From assembly GCF_038632915.1 (NCBI RefSeq), contig NZ_CP152050.1, positions 2,449,001 through 2,513,000 on the forward strand: 64,000 nt of DNA, read 5' to 3'. Made by a program: the position numbers and the translations under genes. The stretch comes from Paenisporosarcina sp. FSL H8-0542. Lineage in GTDB: Bacteria; Bacillota; Bacilli; Bacillales_A; Planococcaceae. Numbering within the stretch: position 1 is the stretch's first letter; each line of letters begins with the position of its first letter. Below, in pieces: positions 40,943 through 51,370 of the stretch. The notes under the pieces were generated by a model, which saw only the letters and a program-made list of their open reading frames with translations, was not told the origin of the DNA and ran no database searches.

Positions 40943-41363
40943 TTATTTGCTTTCATTTTTTAAATTGTTCTTATTAATACAAAGGAAGTCTTCAATATGG
41001 TAAGGTTCCATTTTAATAAGAGGTTCTGGTAGAATATCTGTATAAATATATGGATAGTCTTGGTCTCCACAAAAGTATTTAGCGTTAACCACAACTACTT
41101 CTTTACCTAGAAGCGCATACGCGCCCTCAAGTGCCCCTTGATGTAAATAAACAACTGTCGGATAATTTAGAAACGCGAAACAGATGCCGATCTCTGTTCA
41201 TCCGTGGCTCCATACCCCATACAGCATCTTCTATTAATTCCTCAAGGAGTTTGGTACGATTTTTGAAATCACTTAATTTCCAATCTTCATTTCTTGCATG
41301 ATTGCGTTCATATATTTGAACTAATTCCTTTAAACTTTTCAGCAAAGTTCTCCCCCGTTCCAT
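40943..41363 (-). pseudogene. frameshifted gene of unknown function
   Basis: From ATG 41363 the frame reads MERGRTLLKSLKELVQIYERN to about MEPRMN, then degenerates. In another frame translation continues IGICFAFLNYPTVVYLHQGAL, then EGAYALLGKEVVVVNAK and IYTDILPEPLIKMEPYHIEDF to a stop at 40943. Joined, this gives a protein of roughly 140 aa. Family not recognised. The frameshift position (about 41180) is approximate. Confidence 0.5.
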
Positions 41364-41579
41364 TCTAATTCCGATAGCGTATGTTTACGTTAAATCTATC
41401 TATATATAGGAAATGTTCACTGTCTTTTTTAAATCCTTCTTTAGTTCTTTCTGATAGTAAGCTAAGAAATCTCGTATTGGGTATTGAATGAGCTCATCTT
41501 TCTGATTAAAGGTAAACCTAGTAGTTGCCCCCCTTATTTAACGGTCTCTTTTATCGTTCCGAACTATTTTGTTTTTGTT

Positions 41580-42227
41580 TCAATGCGAAAGCTTTTGCTT
41601 ACGTTCTTTTAATTCCATAAAGTGAATTTCGTTTATGTTAATTTTTTCTGAACTTAAACGTTCAAGCGCTTCCTCAATAATTGCAATCTCGTTGTCGTAG
41701 TCTTTGAGTTTTCGATAGGTCATTGCATACGATCTATATAATGCTGGAGCATTGTAGCCGTTGTATCGTGCTATATCAAATAACTCAATAGCGCGTTCAA
41801 GGTTACCGGCTTTTCGTTCCTTATTGCCTGTTACCCAATACGGCATACCTCCGTCAAAGCCTTTTTCCCAGTCGTACAGGTTCTCTATATCTTTAAATGG
41901 AACTCGATTGTGGATTGGATTAATAAGGAGCTCTTTTGTTGAAATTGTTTCAACTTCGCGAAACTTTTCTTTTAAAAGCTTCCAAACATCAATTAAATGA
42001 TAAGCTGGTATGTTTCTCCCTAATTTTTCTAATGCTTGCTCTTGGTCTTTTTCATAATTCATCACGTAATCATCACCAATGTATATCCAAGCAGTAACTG
42101 ATTTTGCATATTTGCTTTTAAGTATTTTGTTGCCGTTTGTTGACAATGTTGCTAGTGTTTCCCCTTGATACTTGTCTAATTTTCCGCAATAAATGATACT
42201 AATTTCATCTCGTAAATTTCGAGTCAT
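41580..42227 (-). CDS. TPR-like protein of unknown function, 215 aa
   Basis: A soluble protein: N-terminal part with ISIIYCGKLDKYQGETLATL and a C-terminal TPR-like helical pair (ERKAGNLERAIELFDIARYN; APALYRSYAMTYRKLKDYDNEIAI, about 135-200). TPR domains mediate protein contacts; partner unknown. It lies upstream of the resolvase region, divergent from it. The ribosome site before ATG 42227 is weak. Confidence 0.6.
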   Translation of the reverse strand: MTRNLRDEISIIYCGKLDKYQGETLATLSTNGNKILKSKYAKSVTAWIYIGDDYVMNYEKDQEQALEKLGRNIPAYHLIDVWKLLKEKFREVETISTKELLINPIHNRVPFKDIENLYDWEKGFDGGMPYWVTGNKERKAGNLERAIELFDIARYNGYNAPALYRSYAMTYRKLKDYDNEIAIIEEALERLSSEKININEIHFMELKERKQKLSH

Positions 42228-42545
42228 AAAGACTACCGCTTTTAAATTTTCGTACTTAACTTCATCAAATGTTCTAGATTTTATGCCAAAGTAATGTTCG
42301 TCTAACTTAATTTTAACATAAATTTACAATTATCGTACTTAGTAATTTGGAAATGGTCTGTTGAAAAAATGGATATGTAACAAAACTCGTCCTTTTCTGA
42401 ACACGATACTACTGGTTCTAAAACATATCATTTTGAATCTATTAAATGTAACAAAACTCTGACCAGTATTCTATGTTCAATAACCATTAATAAATAGTCT
42501 TATGTTACAATAAATGTAGGATTATTATGGAAATGAGGAATAGAA
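42228..42545. other. intergenic region with resolvase-site-like repeats
   Basis: No gene. TGTAACAAAACTC occurs at 42376-42388 and 42447-42459, and its inverse TGTTACA at 42503-42509. These may be binding subsites of the serine recombinase that starts at 42546. Confidence 0.5.
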
Positions 42546-43100
42546 ATGCTAATTGGTTATGCCCGTGTATCAACAGGTTTACAAAACTTGGATTTGCAAA
42601 CAGATGCACTTAATCAATATGGATGTACAAAGATTTTTCACGATAAGATGAGTGGATCAAAAAAACAACGACCTGGATTAGAAGAAGCGCTTCAAAATAC
42701 TCGTCAAGGAGATACCATCGTTGTGTGGCGATTAGATCGTCTGGGTCGAAACATGCAAGACTTGATTGACCTCGTCAACACCTTGAATGATCAAAACATT
42801 GGGTTTCACAGTCTTCAAGAGAATCTAACTATGGATCGCAGCAATGTTACCGGCCAACTTATGTTTCATCTCTTTGCGGCATTTGCTGAATTTGAACGAA
42901 ATCTTATTCAAGAACGTTCAGCTGCAGGCCGAGTGGCAGCTAAAGCACGAGGGCGTCTTGGTGGACGGCCAGAAAAATACGGAGTTAAAGATATAGAAAT
43001 GATGAAGGCTCTTATCGATGGGGGTACACCAATCAAAGATGTGGCTGAAAGATGGGGTGTTTCTCGAACTACCATCTATCGCTATTTAGAACGTAAGTAA
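42546..43100 (+). CDS. serine resolvase/invertase
   Basis: A 184-aa small serine recombinase (Tn3-resolvase/Pin type). The catalytic Ser sits in IGYARVSTGLQNLDLQ (about residue 9), with WRLDRLGRNMQDLIDL (about 67-82), an E helix (QLMFHLFAAFAEFERNLIQERS) and a C-terminal HTH (IKDVAERWGVSRTTIYRYL). It would resolve or invert DNA between sites such as the repeats just upstream. Complete, with GGAATAGA before ATG 42546. A mobile relic or regulatory switch; no transposase is adjacent. Confidence 0.92.
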   Translation: MLIGYARVSTGLQNLDLQTDALNQYGCTKIFHDKMSGSKKQRPGLEEALQNTRQGDTIVVWRLDRLGRNMQDLIDLVNTLNDQNIGFHSLQENLTMDRSNVTGQLMFHLFAAFAEFERNLIQERSAAGRVAAKARGRLGGRPEKYGVKDIEMMKALIDGGTPIKDVAERWGVSRTTIYRYLERK

Positions 43101-43189
43101 TAAAAAAAGAGAAAATTATTAAAAAAGTTTTAGCTTATGAGAGTCATTATAATAGAAGAAACTCACGTGACGATAAAGTTGTAGTAGAA

Positions 43190-44590
43190 ATGAAAGCGAA
43201 AGGGGTAGTTATTTTGGAATTGAATCATTTACCATTAAATCATTTAGAAAATGATAGATTGGGGTTTATCGAGAAGGCTGAACATATAGCAAAAAACATT
43301 AATAATCACCCTTCATATTTACCATATGCTATTAGCATAAGAGGTCCGTGGGGTGCAGGGAAATCTACGATGCTTAATTTTATAGAAAACTATCTAGATA
43401 CAGAAAAATGTAGTGTAATTCGTTTTAATTCATGGCTAGTAACAGAAAAAGATTCTTTAATTATTAATTTATTTGAAGAGATATACTATCAAATTGACGG
43501 TGGTTACACGGCTATAAAAAAAGGATTTAGAGAGTATGCAAAAAAAGTTATTCCACCAGTATCAAAAGCTGTTACATACTTTACATCTGTTTCTCAAGGA
43601 ATGGATTCAGCGAGTGCAAACATGGTGGCAAATAGTGCGGGCGAGGCGACAAAAGGGATTGCCGAACTAACTTTCGAAAAACCTTTATCAATGAGAAAAA
43701 AAGAGTTATATAATGAAATGCTGATGCATTATCAAGGTACCGACAAAAAAATTGTAGTTATGATTGATGAAATTGATAGGTTATTTCCAGATGAACTAAT
43801 AACCATATTTCAAATGGTTAAATCAGCCTTAGACTTTCCGGGAATAGTATTTTTAGTAGCGATGGATGAATCTGTTATATGTGATGCTCTCGAAAAAAAA
43901 GGCATTATAAAACCTAAGGAATATCTTGAAAAAATTTTTCAAAAGAATTATTACATTAATACAAAATATCAACTCCAAACACTAACAGATTCATTAATGG
44001 TAAATTTTTTAGGAAATGAAGAGTCAGATGCGAAATTATTAGAATGTATAAAATCCTATTTGTTTTTAAAACAGGAAAACTTCACAAATGAACATCCATC
44101 ACATGTAGAAATTCAAAAAAATAATTTAAATGAAACATTTTCTCTTAATGCTGTGGACTATGAAAAACTAAAAGAATCTTATTATAAACTGTATTGGTCA
44201 CTTATTGATGATTGCAATCTATCAAATCCTAGAACATTTTTGAAATTTTCACAGAACCTTTTAGAGGTTTGGCCGGAATTTTATAGAGATTTTATCTATA
44301 ATAAAGAAATGCAAAAGTATGAGCTACATGCTGCCTTTGTTACACTAATTGCATTTATTATTAAACCTCAAGAATTTTCTTATGACATTTTAAGTAACTC
44401 TTCAGAACAAAAGATTGAAGATTCATTATTAAAAGTAGTTAAAGTTCATCTTTCTTTATTACTACCAGACCTTATAAAACACTTAGATGAAAAACGTACT
44501 TCATACAGTGTTAATGACAATATAATTAGGGAAGCACTTTATTATTTTAATAAATATCCTGATTTATCGAGAAGTAGGTTAAGTGATTAA
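43190..44590 (+). CDS. KAP-family P-loop NTPase
   Basis: A 466-aa protein (about 458 if the TTG at 43214 is used, which follows AAAGGGG). Walker A lies in SIRGPWGAGKSTMLNF (about 50-60) and Walker B in KIVVMIDEIDRLF (about 185-197). IRFNSWLVTEK and KSALDFPGIVFLVAMD between and after are typical KAP. No transmembrane helix is obvious. KAP NTPases are frequent in anti-phage defence islands. It is convergent with the STAND-type gene; the shared terminator is at 44624-44665. Confidence 0.83.
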   Translation: MKAKGVVILELNHLPLNHLENDRLGFIEKAEHIAKNINNHPSYLPYAISIRGPWGAGKSTMLNFIENYLDTEKCSVIRFNSWLVTEKDSLIINLFEEIYYQIDGGYTAIKKGFREYAKKVIPPVSKAVTYFTSVSQGMDSASANMVANSAGEATKGIAELTFEKPLSMRKKELYNEMLMHYQGTDKKIVVMIDEIDRLFPDELITIFQMVKSALDFPGIVFLVAMDESVICDALEKKGIIKPKEYLEKIFQKNYYINTKYQLQTLTDSLMVNFLGNEESDAKLLECIKSYLFLKQENFTNEHPSHVEIQKNNLNETFSLNAVDYEKLKESYYKLYWSLIDDCNLSNPRTFLKFSQNLLEVWPEFYRDFIYNKEMQKYELHAAFVTLIAFIIKPQEFSYDILSNSSEQKIEDSLLKVVKVHLSLLLPDLIKHLDEKRTSYSVNDNIIREALYYFNKYPDLSRSRLSD

Positions 44591-44623
44591 TCCAATATGA
44601 AGCTTTTCATACCGAGTATACGA

Positions 44624-44665
44624 AAAACAGGACTGTTGCCTTTTATTAGCAGCAGTCCTGTTTAT
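44624..44665. terminator. bidirectional terminator between convergent genes
   Basis: AAACAGGACTG...CAGTCCTGTTTATTT with a 12-nt loop region, centred between the two stop codons. Confidence 0.83.
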
Positions 44666-44669
44666 TTAA

Positions 44670-47600
44670 TTAGTTATTTAAAGTGAACATCTTAAGAAAG
44701 ACTTTTTCTTCTTTATATTTTGTAGGTGGCATTATCATTGCAGAATCTATAATCTCATTTTCTATTTTTTTCTTTTCATCATAATCTAAAAACTTAATTG
44801 AAGAAATTTTGCTTCCGTATCCGTTCAAAGATGTCCCAAGATTCATACCTGCGGAATCTGATATTATAAATCTATCATGTAGTGGTGAACTTCCAGAACC
44901 AGTTGCAAGCATGTATATATGAGTCTCAGGGGGAACATTGTCGCATATACTTTTCCAATGAGCTTTGTACAAATCTGGCAATTTCTCAAGGTTTGCAGAT
45001 TTCGTAGAACTATAAATGAAAATTCTAGAATCATTTCCTATTTGTTTTAAAAGGTTAAGCATATTAACATCAAAATATGGATCGTATATCTTTAAATAGG
45101 TACCTACATTATTGTTAATCCACTGCTGAATGAGGGAAAAGGCATCTTCTTGTTGATTTAAATCGAACGTTTGAATATTAGTTGCAGATAACACTTTATA
45201 AAAATTTGCTTCGTGAAAATTGTCTTTGTTATACATTGTTGTTTCAACGTTTCTAATTAACTCTAATAATTGGTAAATCCTCATAAAAAAATCGTCCAGT
45301 GAAGATTCGTTATGATTTTTTGTTCGCGCAATTATATTTTCAACATACCATGAAAGTCCCAAGGCAATGGTCTCAAAGCTTTTACCTGCTGAATGCTTAA
45401 GACTTTCGCCAATCACTTCATCATGTTGTATTGTCCCTCTACTAGAACATAGTGTGCGGACCATTTTTTTATAAAAATCATGTAAAACTTCGTTAATTTC
45501 GCTTGGGCTATATTCTTTAATCTTTTGAGGATCTGAATGCAAAGTCAAAGTTTTCAATCTATCATTATAATTTGAAAGGTTTTCAATTGATTCTAATTTT
45601 GAAGCAATGTTTTGAGCCAAGTTGGGATCAATTGTATGTGCTAGTTCAACTAATCCTCCTAACATTTGGTCCCTTCCATTTTCGTCCGCATAAGACTTTG
45701 CTAGACCTATTGCTTGTTCCAATAAATATTTTGCTGCCTTGTTATTAGATATCTTTTGATAAGATTCGACAATCAATTCGTGCCTTTCAATTCTATCTAA
45801 TGGATTATTTAAGTATTTTAAGTTCATTTCTGCTTCCTTGATGAGCTTATCTCCCATAGAGCTATTTTCATAGAGTGCGTTTTTACCTAGAGCTGCTAAT
45901 ACAAAAATTTTATCTGATGTATTATTAATTAATTTTGCATTCTTTTCTAAATCCTCTCGAGAGGGTATTATACTATTCCATCTCGGCATAGCTCGAAAAG
46001 AAGCAATATCACGTAGTAATGCTAATGAACCAAAGGCGGCTATTTTATATCCTTCATGTTTTATATTGTTTTTATCAGGCAGTTTAGTGTCTATAACCCC
46101 TTTTATTTTTGTTACTATTTCTAATAGTTGTCTTTCTTTTATTTTACTGATTAGCTTATTACTTTGCCCTTGCCTCTCTACTAAAGATTCAATTAATGTT
46201 TTTATAGAGGCATATATGTTTATATCCACATTAAGATTATCAATTAGCTCACATATTTTAATCGCCGTAGAATAGTTAATTTTTTGTTGGAACATTTCAA
46301 AATCCAATGGGTCTTCTGGTGGTCTCTTCGTAATTAGATATTTCATAACATTTCTAATTGCAATATCCCTAAGTTCATCACTTTCTAATGTATTGACTCT
46401 TTCAAATAGTATACTTTTTTCATAGAGATACAGCAGGGGGGAGATTTCCAAAATGATATTTCTGCTTGTATCGACATCTTCTTTACAATTATCCAGAATG
46501 TCTAAACACTTTTCTGTTATTTCATTAATTAATTCATTATTATCATTTGCAGAACACCTAAGAGCAATATTTGAAAGCAAAGAAGCCTGATGATAAGACG
46601 AAGGGATTGTTAGAATAATGTTTTTTAGCATTCTAATTTTAAATTTATAATCTTGGGATTTTAATATATCCGGAACCATTCTTATCATTAAGTTTACTAT
46701 TTCTATAAAAGGTTCACTTAATCTTGTATCAAAAATATTGTTAGTTACATAATTTTCAATAACCTTCTTATATAATTGCTCTGCAAAAGAATTATGATTC
46801 TCGCTTATTATTTGAACTAATCTAAATCCTAATTCTCTCTTTTCATTAGTCGCATCAATTTTATCTAAGCAATTTTTCATTTCCTCAAACGCGGAAGTAT
46901 ATTTGTCAACGTCTTCTTTCATCCAATTCATATAATAAGCAAACGATAACGCCTTTATTTGTACACTATCAATGTCCTTTATGGTACCAAAAAAAATTCT
47001 TTTAATACTACTATCAACAAATTTTTCAGATTCAACAAGTTTTTTTAGTAATTGTAAAAGTACTCTATCTAGCAACGGCTTTTCATTAATTAAATCGATT
47101 ACCTGATTAATAAAAACAAAATCGATATCATGTTCTTTTACATGTACTTTTAAAATTTCCGAATATACTCTATATCTTCTTAAATTAGTATTCAATTTAC
47201 CCGCAAAATTTAAAGCAAGGTTTTTGTCTATTTTTGTTAACCGTTGGATTATCTTCCTTGTAACTTTAAAATGTTCTGCTGAAGCATTTATTAATCGGCT
47301 ATAATCCATGATGAGCTGGTCCCTTAACTCAATTTTTAGCTTTGGATCGTTATCCATTATATCTTCTAAAGAATCTAATAAACGAACTAAGATTAAACAT
47401 TTAGAATCATTATCGTAAACATCCTCTAATAAGAAATAAACCTTGAAATATCTCTCAAGAGCAGCATCTTTACTCCATTTTTTTTCAATTTTTGCTAAAG
47501 CTAATTCTACACTTGCATATTCATCAATAGGATTTTTAATAATAGTTGCACTTAAGTTATCTATTTTTTCTATTAGTTTTTGAGCAACACTTGACTCTTT

Positions 47601-49595
47601 AGTTTTTTCTAAAGCCTCGGCAAAGTTCCTCAAATGCATTTGTGTAGGTGTGTATTGATTATTCTCAATCATAATATTTAATGCATATTCCACAATTTTA
47701 AAAGCTTCACTGTTATCTTTGTTTTTATAGCACCAATTCTCTAAATAAAATAACTTAGCAGAAACATCATTAATTAGTTCTACCTTACTAAGTATTTCAT
47801 CAATGCTCTCTAAATTGAATATATCTGAAGTGATTTTAATATAATCTTGAACATCATTATCACCTATATTATTTGTTATATGATCAATATCATTATTAGA
47901 ATTATCTACCCTGGCTAATAATCTTATTAATAGATAATCCATTAACTTATCTTTCTCAATATTTTCTCCAGACTTACTTACGATTCTATCTAATAGGTTA
48001 ATACTCAGCGCTGCATCGACACTGAATATATTCGATGATATATTAATTAGTTTTTCAATTAATTCTTTATTTAAATCTACAGTTGCATCAATTAAATTTA
48101 TGAGTTCTTTAATACTGTCTAATAATTCAGGAGAAATGTTAATGCCATTATGCTTCATATAGTTACATATATGAGAAAGCAGTAATAACCGGTCTTCGGG
48201 TAGTATACAGGCATATGCAATTTGCAATGCATCTTCATATCTGTTTAATGCTAATAAGCTTTTCAACTGATTTTCGACAGCTGGTGAGCCAGAAGCAATC
48301 TGATTAAATACAGAATCTGCAAGGTTTGACCAAGATAAACTTTGCCAATCTTTATGTGTATAAGACATTTGTGATAAAATTTTTAAATTATTACGGACAG
48401 AAGAGATATTTCGAGATTTTTGTACGGTATTGTATATATAATCTATATTTACTAAGTCGACTAGCGGACCAAATTTATTTGCTTCCTTATAAATTTCTGG
48501 TAGGAATGTCAAGGAGCTATTGTTTAAAGGAGACTTTTCATAATAATCTATCATTAATTGTAATATCTCATTTTTGATTTCCGAGAGTTTATTTATTAAA
48601 AATATTCTATAGGGATTTATTAAAGTTATTTTTTCATCTTCTAATGAAATAAAACTGATATCATCAACAATACTGTAAATTTGATACTCATTAAGAGATA
48701 GAATTTCCGAAATAATACTTACAGTCAATTTTTCTGGTGAATATATAATTAATGCTATTAATTTTTTATAATCTGATTCAAAGTTATAATTTGACCATGT
48801 ATTTTCTAGAAGTAAATTAAAACTTGTGGGTAGGTTATTAAGTATTTCTTCTTTGCCATTGCCTTCTTTAAGTTGCCTGATAAGCTCAGATATATATCCA
48901 GGCATGCCACTACTAAAATCGTAAACTTGATCTATCTCTTCATTAGATAAATAACCGTCTAGTAATTCTTTTGTTTCTAATCGTGAGAAAAACTGTATTT
49001 GCATACTATAATTATTAAGTGCAAATTGATTGTTGTTTTGACTACTTAAAAGAACATACACTCCATTTGGATCACCGTTGGGAATGTATTTTAATATTCC
49101 ATCATTAATATTGTTGTTATTTAGTTTTTCTAACCCATCAATTACAATATAAAAAAATTTGTCTCCTCGTTTTGATTGTTTACACAAATCAGTATATAAG
49201 CGCGAAAAAAGTCCTATCAATTCATGTTCTTGAAGGAGTTCTATATCAGTTTGAATAATTTTATTTTTCAAACCATCACTGCTTACAGCTGCCATTTGTA
49301 GACATAGTTCTTTTAAAAAAAATGATACGTTTGTTCTCCAATAGTCATCTCCAATAAAAAATGATACACAATTCGATTTATGTCTTCTAACAAATTGTGC
49401 TAATAATGTAGACTTCCCTGTTGCATTTAATCCTTCAATCATTATGCAAGTTTTATCCTTTGAAAAAGTATCTTCAATATTCTTAATAATATTTTCACGT
49501 TCAATTTCATTAGCATTTACATCGGGTAAAGTCGATGAAAACTCGGTTATATTAATGTCATTCACGTAACTTAAGATAGGAATTTGTATACCCAT
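44670..49595 (-). CDS. STAND-type NTPase with helical repeats and C-terminal PLD-like domain
   Basis: A 1641-aa protein. N-terminal NTPase: Walker A in IMIEGLNATGKSTLLAQF (G55-S62), Walker B in FFYIVIDGLEKL (D153), winged-helix part to about 370. About 400-1450 is a long array of helical, TPR-like repeats. The last ~160 residues look PLD-like: YDPYFDVNMLNLLKQI then LHDRFIISDSAG and LGTSLNGYGSKIS, in which HDR replaces the usual HxK. STAND ATPases of this build act as phage sensors (Avs-type) with an effector domain. GGGGG-TAACATA before ATG 49595 fixes the start; the longer frame to 49706 lacks a ribosome site. Effector activity is inferred. Confidence 0.82.
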   Translation of the reverse strand: MGIQIPILSYVNDINITEFSSTLPDVNANEIERENIIKNIEDTFSKDKTCIMIEGLNATGKSTLLAQFVRRHKSNCVSFFIGDDYWRTNVSFFLKELCLQMAAVSSDGLKNKIIQTDIELLQEHELIGLFSRLYTDLCKQSKRGDKFFYIVIDGLEKLNNNNINDGILKYIPNGDPNGVYVLLSSQNNNQFALNNYSMQIQFFSRLETKELLDGYLSNEEIDQVYDFSSGMPGYISELIRQLKEGNGKEEILNNLPTSFNLLLENTWSNYNFESDYKKLIALIIYSPEKLTVSIISEILSLNEYQIYSIVDDISFISLEDEKITLINPYRIFLINKLSEIKNEILQLMIDYYEKSPLNNSSLTFLPEIYKEANKFGPLVDLVNIDYIYNTVQKSRNISSVRNNLKILSQMSYTHKDWQSLSWSNLADSVFNQIASGSPAVENQLKSLLALNRYEDALQIAYACILPEDRLLLLSHICNYMKHNGINISPELLDSIKELINLIDATVDLNKELIEKLINISSNIFSVDAALSINLLDRIVSKSGENIEKDKLMDYLLIRLLARVDNSNNDIDHITNNIGDNDVQDYIKITSDIFNLESIDEILSKVELINDVSAKLFYLENWCYKNKDNSEAFKIVEYALNIMIENNQYTPTQMHLRNFAEALEKTKESSVAQKLIEKIDNLSATIIKNPIDEYASVELALAKIEKKWSKDAALERYFKVYFLLEDVYDNDSKCLILVRLLDSLEDIMDNDPKLKIELRDQLIMDYSRLINASAEHFKVTRKIIQRLTKIDKNLALNFAGKLNTNLRRYRVYSEILKVHVKEHDIDFVFINQVIDLINEKPLLDRVLLQLLKKLVESEKFVDSSIKRIFFGTIKDIDSVQIKALSFAYYMNWMKEDVDKYTSAFEEMKNCLDKIDATNEKRELGFRLVQIISENHNSFAEQLYKKVIENYVTNNIFDTRLSEPFIEIVNLMIRMVPDILKSQDYKFKIRMLKNIILTIPSSYHQASLLSNIALRCSANDNNELINEITEKCLDILDNCKEDVDTSRNIILEISPLLYLYEKSILFERVNTLESDELRDIAIRNVMKYLITKRPPEDPLDFEMFQQKINYSTAIKICELIDNLNVDINIYASIKTLIESLVERQGQSNKLISKIKERQLLEIVTKIKGVIDTKLPDKNNIKHEGYKIAAFGSLALLRDIASFRAMPRWNSIIPSREDLEKNAKLINNTSDKIFVLAALGKNALYENSSMGDKLIKEAEMNLKYLNNPLDRIERHELIVESYQKISNNKAAKYLLEQAIGLAKSYADENGRDQMLGGLVELAHTIDPNLAQNIASKLESIENLSNYNDRLKTLTLHSDPQKIKEYSPSEINEVLHDFYKKMVRTLCSSRGTIQHDEVIGESLKHSAGKSFETIALGLSWYVENIIARTKNHNESSLDDFFMRIYQLLELIRNVETTMYNKDNFHEANFYKVLSATNIQTFDLNQQEDAFSLIQQWINNNVGTYLKIYDPYFDVNMLNLLKQIGNDSRIFIYSSTKSANLEKLPDLYKAHWKSICDNVPPETHIYMLATGSGSSPLHDRFIISDSAGMNLGTSLNGYGSKISSIKFLDYDEKKKIENEIIDSAMIMPPTKYKEEKVFLKMFTLNN

Positions 49596-50464
49596 TATGT
49601 TACCCCCAGTTATATTCTTTCTTAAAATATAACAATAATATTCAGAAAATAAAGTGATTCGACAAGAATAGACATAACACCAATCATAAAAAACCGTAAC
49701 AGGCATACAAATTTTATAATAATTTATTAATGCGACCCCTAGCTCTAAAGAGGAAGGTACTTAACATCAATTGAAAGTGTTGTGAGAGATATAGAAATTC
49801 CATAATTATCAGTTCATCATCTTTTAATTTTCATATTACTCAATATACAGTTCGATTAACTATCATAGAAGGAATGAATGTGAAGTTCTCTCGGACTTTC
49901 CCCTGCCGAATGTAACGAAATACTATAAGTGTTACATTCGCCTGTTTTAACATAATAAATGATCCAAACAACTGTCGAATATCCCCAATACTCCATTTCG
50001 ATAAATTCCCTTTACTGGAGATGCTGAAAGTGCCTTCTTGTGGAACTATGATGGTAGTCATCAAATTATCTTTATTACGTATAATTCTTCCCCTTAAGTT
50101 GTATCGTTTCTATTCCGCATGTTCCACTAGTCTAGCATCACTTCGGCTTATATCTTTAATGAGTGCCCTAATCTTGTTAATCCGTCTTGGAACAATGCAC
50201 CGAGTTGATGAAGAAAAAAAGCTAAGAGAATTTCTCATAGCCTACAATATCAGTAATTATTCTTTTACTGTTACATACTGTTTCACTTAAAGAAGTAATA
50301 CAGACCACCTGTTTACTCTCTTGTCTGCAATTTGTCCGCATAATTAATTTTCTGTATTGAACTTAATTTACTGAATTGATGAACTCAGTCAATGAAACCT
50401 TTAATAATCAGACTTATTTAACCTGGTTTACTCCTTTTAACCAGGTTATTTAAGGGATACAAAA
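49596..50464. other. island right end, remnants
   Basis: About 870 bp with no convincing gene. Short open frames on both strands lack ribosome sites. TTGTCTGCAATTTGTCCGCA (about 50320) resembles the end of the integrase module (GTCCGCATTTTGTCCGCA at 2014 and 50566), suggesting a third remnant. Confidence 0.45.
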
Positions 50465-50507
50465 TTGACAGGGTGGAGGTCGCTGGTTCGAGCCCAGTCG
50501 GGATCAT
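50465..50507. repeat. attR: copy of the tRNA-Val 3' end
   Basis: TTGACAGGGTGGAGG, then CGCTGGTTCGAGCCCAGT and CGGGATCA: identical to 1876-1918 apart from one base. No tRNA 5' half precedes it. It is the right boundary of the island and the left junction of the decayed second module. Confidence 0.87.
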
Positions 50508-50598
50508 CATTTGAAGGCTTTTCTTTTTGTAATTCAGAAAAACATATTCCATTATTTTATTGATTTGTCCGCATTTTGTCCGCAGGATTTTTCAAAAA

Positions 50599-50985
50599 TC
50601 ATAACTCTTCATTTTGCACGGCATGGTGAAAAATGTCTGCAATATTATTATCTCTGTTTGGTAGTAAGTGTGCATAAAATTCTAATGTGGTTTTAGGACT
50701 TGTGTGACCCAATCGATTAGAAATTTTAACAATATCTACACCCTCAGATATAAGAATTGATGCGTGTGTATACCGAATATCATGAAATCGAATGGTAGTA
50801 ACCTCTATGCTTTTTACAATGCGTTTCATAACCCGTATAACATTACGTGGATCTTAAACAGAACCCGTATTCGTGCAGATTACTAAGTCTTGATTCTCGA
50901 ATAATTTACCCACTCTGTCCTTCCACTCTTCATGACCCTTCTTAACAACCCGTAATTCATTTAGAACAAATTCTTCTATTGTTGG
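50599..50985 (-). pseudogene. decayed tyrosine integrase of a second module
   Basis: Closely related to the integrase at 2038-3171 but missing roughly its N-terminal two thirds: the frame joins VLNEL directly to the sequence just before the excisionase. An in-frame stop follows TGSV (50850s), where the intact copy has TGSFQDPRN. The catalytic end remains (FHDIRYTHAS, LGHTSPKTTLEFYAHL). Not functional. Confidence 0.85.
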
Positions 50986-51164
50986 CTCATTAACCAACGA
51001 AAAACTTTATCTCTTAATACTCCCTTACATCTTCCAATTTTTATAAGTAGAAAATCTATTCTTTTCATCACCTCGTATGCATTGGGTTTAGAAATTTTCA
51101 GGATTGAACTAATCTCTTTTGCTGTTAATACAAGAGGGTATGACTCAATTTCTTCTTTCTTCAT
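50976..51164 (-). CDS. excisionase-like HTH protein of the second module
   Basis: A 62-aa homologue of the 3286-3474 protein (KKEEIESYPLVLTAKEISSIL; RCKGVLRDKVFRWLMSQQ). It is intact but sits next to a decayed integrase. Overlaps by one base the 51164-51325 gene. Confidence 0.7.
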   Translation of the reverse strand: MKKEEIESYPLVLTAKEISSILKISKPNAYEVMKRIDFLLIKIGRCKGVLRDKVFRWLMSQQ

Positions 51165-51325
51165 TAAATATCACTCTTAACACCTCTGGTTATAAGTCCA
51201 TTTTCTGTGATTTGATTAATATTAGACACGATTATTTCACTTCCCTCTTCTAGTCTCCTCTCCCACTCCTCTATTAATGCTAAAGCTTCTTTACGTTTCT
51301 GTTCTAAGTCGCGTTTATATTCCAA
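51164..51325 (-). CDS. 53-aa protein of the second module
   Basis: Homologue of the 51-aa gene at 3461-3616 (KRDLEQKRKEALALIEEWE matches KQELEPKRIEALALIKEWE). Probable TTG start at 51325 after AGGAGG. The C-terminal half differs completely. Confidence 0.6.
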   Translation of the reverse strand: MEYKRDLEQKRKEALALIEEWERRLEEGSEIIVSNINQITENGLITRGVKSDI

Positions 51326-51370
51326 TAAAAAACCTCCTAAAGAATTTTCTTCTTTAGGAGGCTTTCTAAA

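Noticed and set aside
49840-50290. Two overlapping open frames on opposite strands near the island end
   Set aside because: No ribosome site, no recognisable domain, and mutual overlap; kept only as remnant-rich region.
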